Position numbers and translations under genes: made by a program
Assembly (NCBI GenBank): GCA_905198865.1
Contig: CAJKEB010000084.1
Coordinates: forward strand, 1 to 5,315
DNA from: an uncultured Eubacteriales bacterium
GTDB taxonomy: Bacteria; Bacillota; Clostridia; Monoglobales; Monoglobaceae
Direction: 5' to 3'
DNA: 5,315 bases
Notes under the pieces: model-generated
What the model saw: the letters and a program-made list of their open reading frames with translations, nothing else
What the model was told of the DNA's origin: nothing
Databases searched by the model: none
Part shown: piece after piece, positions 5,194 through 5,315 of the stretch
Position numbering within the stretch: position 1 is the first letter of the stretch
Layout of the letters: each line of letters opens with the position of its first letter

Positions 5194-5315
5194 GCATGGA
5201 TGAATTCTGGGTTTGATAAGAATTAGGGGAAATTATAGTTTGTAAGTATTATTCGCCCCCCCCAATTGCGCTCGCCGCCTCCGCCCCGAGCGCTCTATCG
5301 TGTCTCCTTACAGGA
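5194..5315. other. Downstream non-coding stretch with GC-rich hairpin, maybe a repeat edge
   Basis: I find no gene here: the first ATG after dgt opens only six codons, and the purine-rich AGGGGA at 5225-5230 is not followed by a usable start. The left half is AT-rich. From 5254 the composition switches sharply to GC-rich, with a run of eight C at 5256-5263. A 7-bp inverted repeat follows, GCGCTCG (5268-5274) and CGAGCGC (5287-5293), around a 12-nt pyrimidine-rich loop. The abrupt change and the stem suggest the start of a dispersed repeat cut by the window edge. No clear terminator for dgt is seen. Confidence 0.45.

Noticed and set aside
5197..5217. Short open frame after dgt (MDEFWV)
   Set aside because: It has six codons, no ribosome binding site and no resemblance to a known leader peptide.

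Overview
The window looks like a piece of chromosome from a gut-type clostridium (Firmicutes; an Oscillospiraceae/Ruminococcaceae-like organism such as the [Eubacterium] siraeum group is my best guess). This rests on the clostridial form of the serine-pathway proteins, AT-rich intergenic DNA with consensus sigma-70/SigA promoters, strong GGAGG-type ribosome binding sites and moderate-GC genes. The organism call is inference, not a database result.

Layout. Positions 1-417 hold a tandem array of a 115-bp non-coding unit (three full copies and a partial fourth; it probably continues to the left). Each unit is built from three hairpin-forming palindromes. Positions 420-538 carry two diverged copies of a 38-bp sequence, each with its own small hairpin, just beyond the 3' end of serA. 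Positions 538-2780, on the minus strand, are a two-gene operon, serC then serA, with a TAATG stop/start overlap. Positions 2781-3068 are an AT-rich divergent promoter region with one good promoter facing each way and short direct repeats that could be operators. On the plus strand follow a Cof-type HAD-IIB phosphatase (3069-3884) and a dGTPase-like HD-domain phosphohydrolase (3946-5193), the latter with its own candidate promoter across the end of the HAD gene. Positions 5194-5315 hold no recognisable gene and end in a GC-rich hairpin sequence that may be the edge of another repeat element.

How the genes work together. SerA oxidises 3-phosphoglycerate to 3-phosphohydroxypyruvate, and SerC transaminates this to 3-phosphoserine. 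These are the first two steps of serine synthesis, and the C-terminal ACT domain of SerA suggests feedback control by serine. The third enzyme, phosphoserine phosphatase, is not in the window. The divergent HAD phosphatase is a phosphatase of a different HAD class, and linking it to serine synthesis is speculation. The dGTPase-like protein belongs to nucleotide-pool control; in many Firmicutes its gene lies just upstream of dnaG-rpoD, but the window ends too soon to test that.

The four genes are ordinary housekeeping genes. The unusual material is in the flanks, chiefly the 115-bp palindromic array, whose last copy carries a paired change that preserves a stem. I found no defence, mobile-element or CRISPR system.
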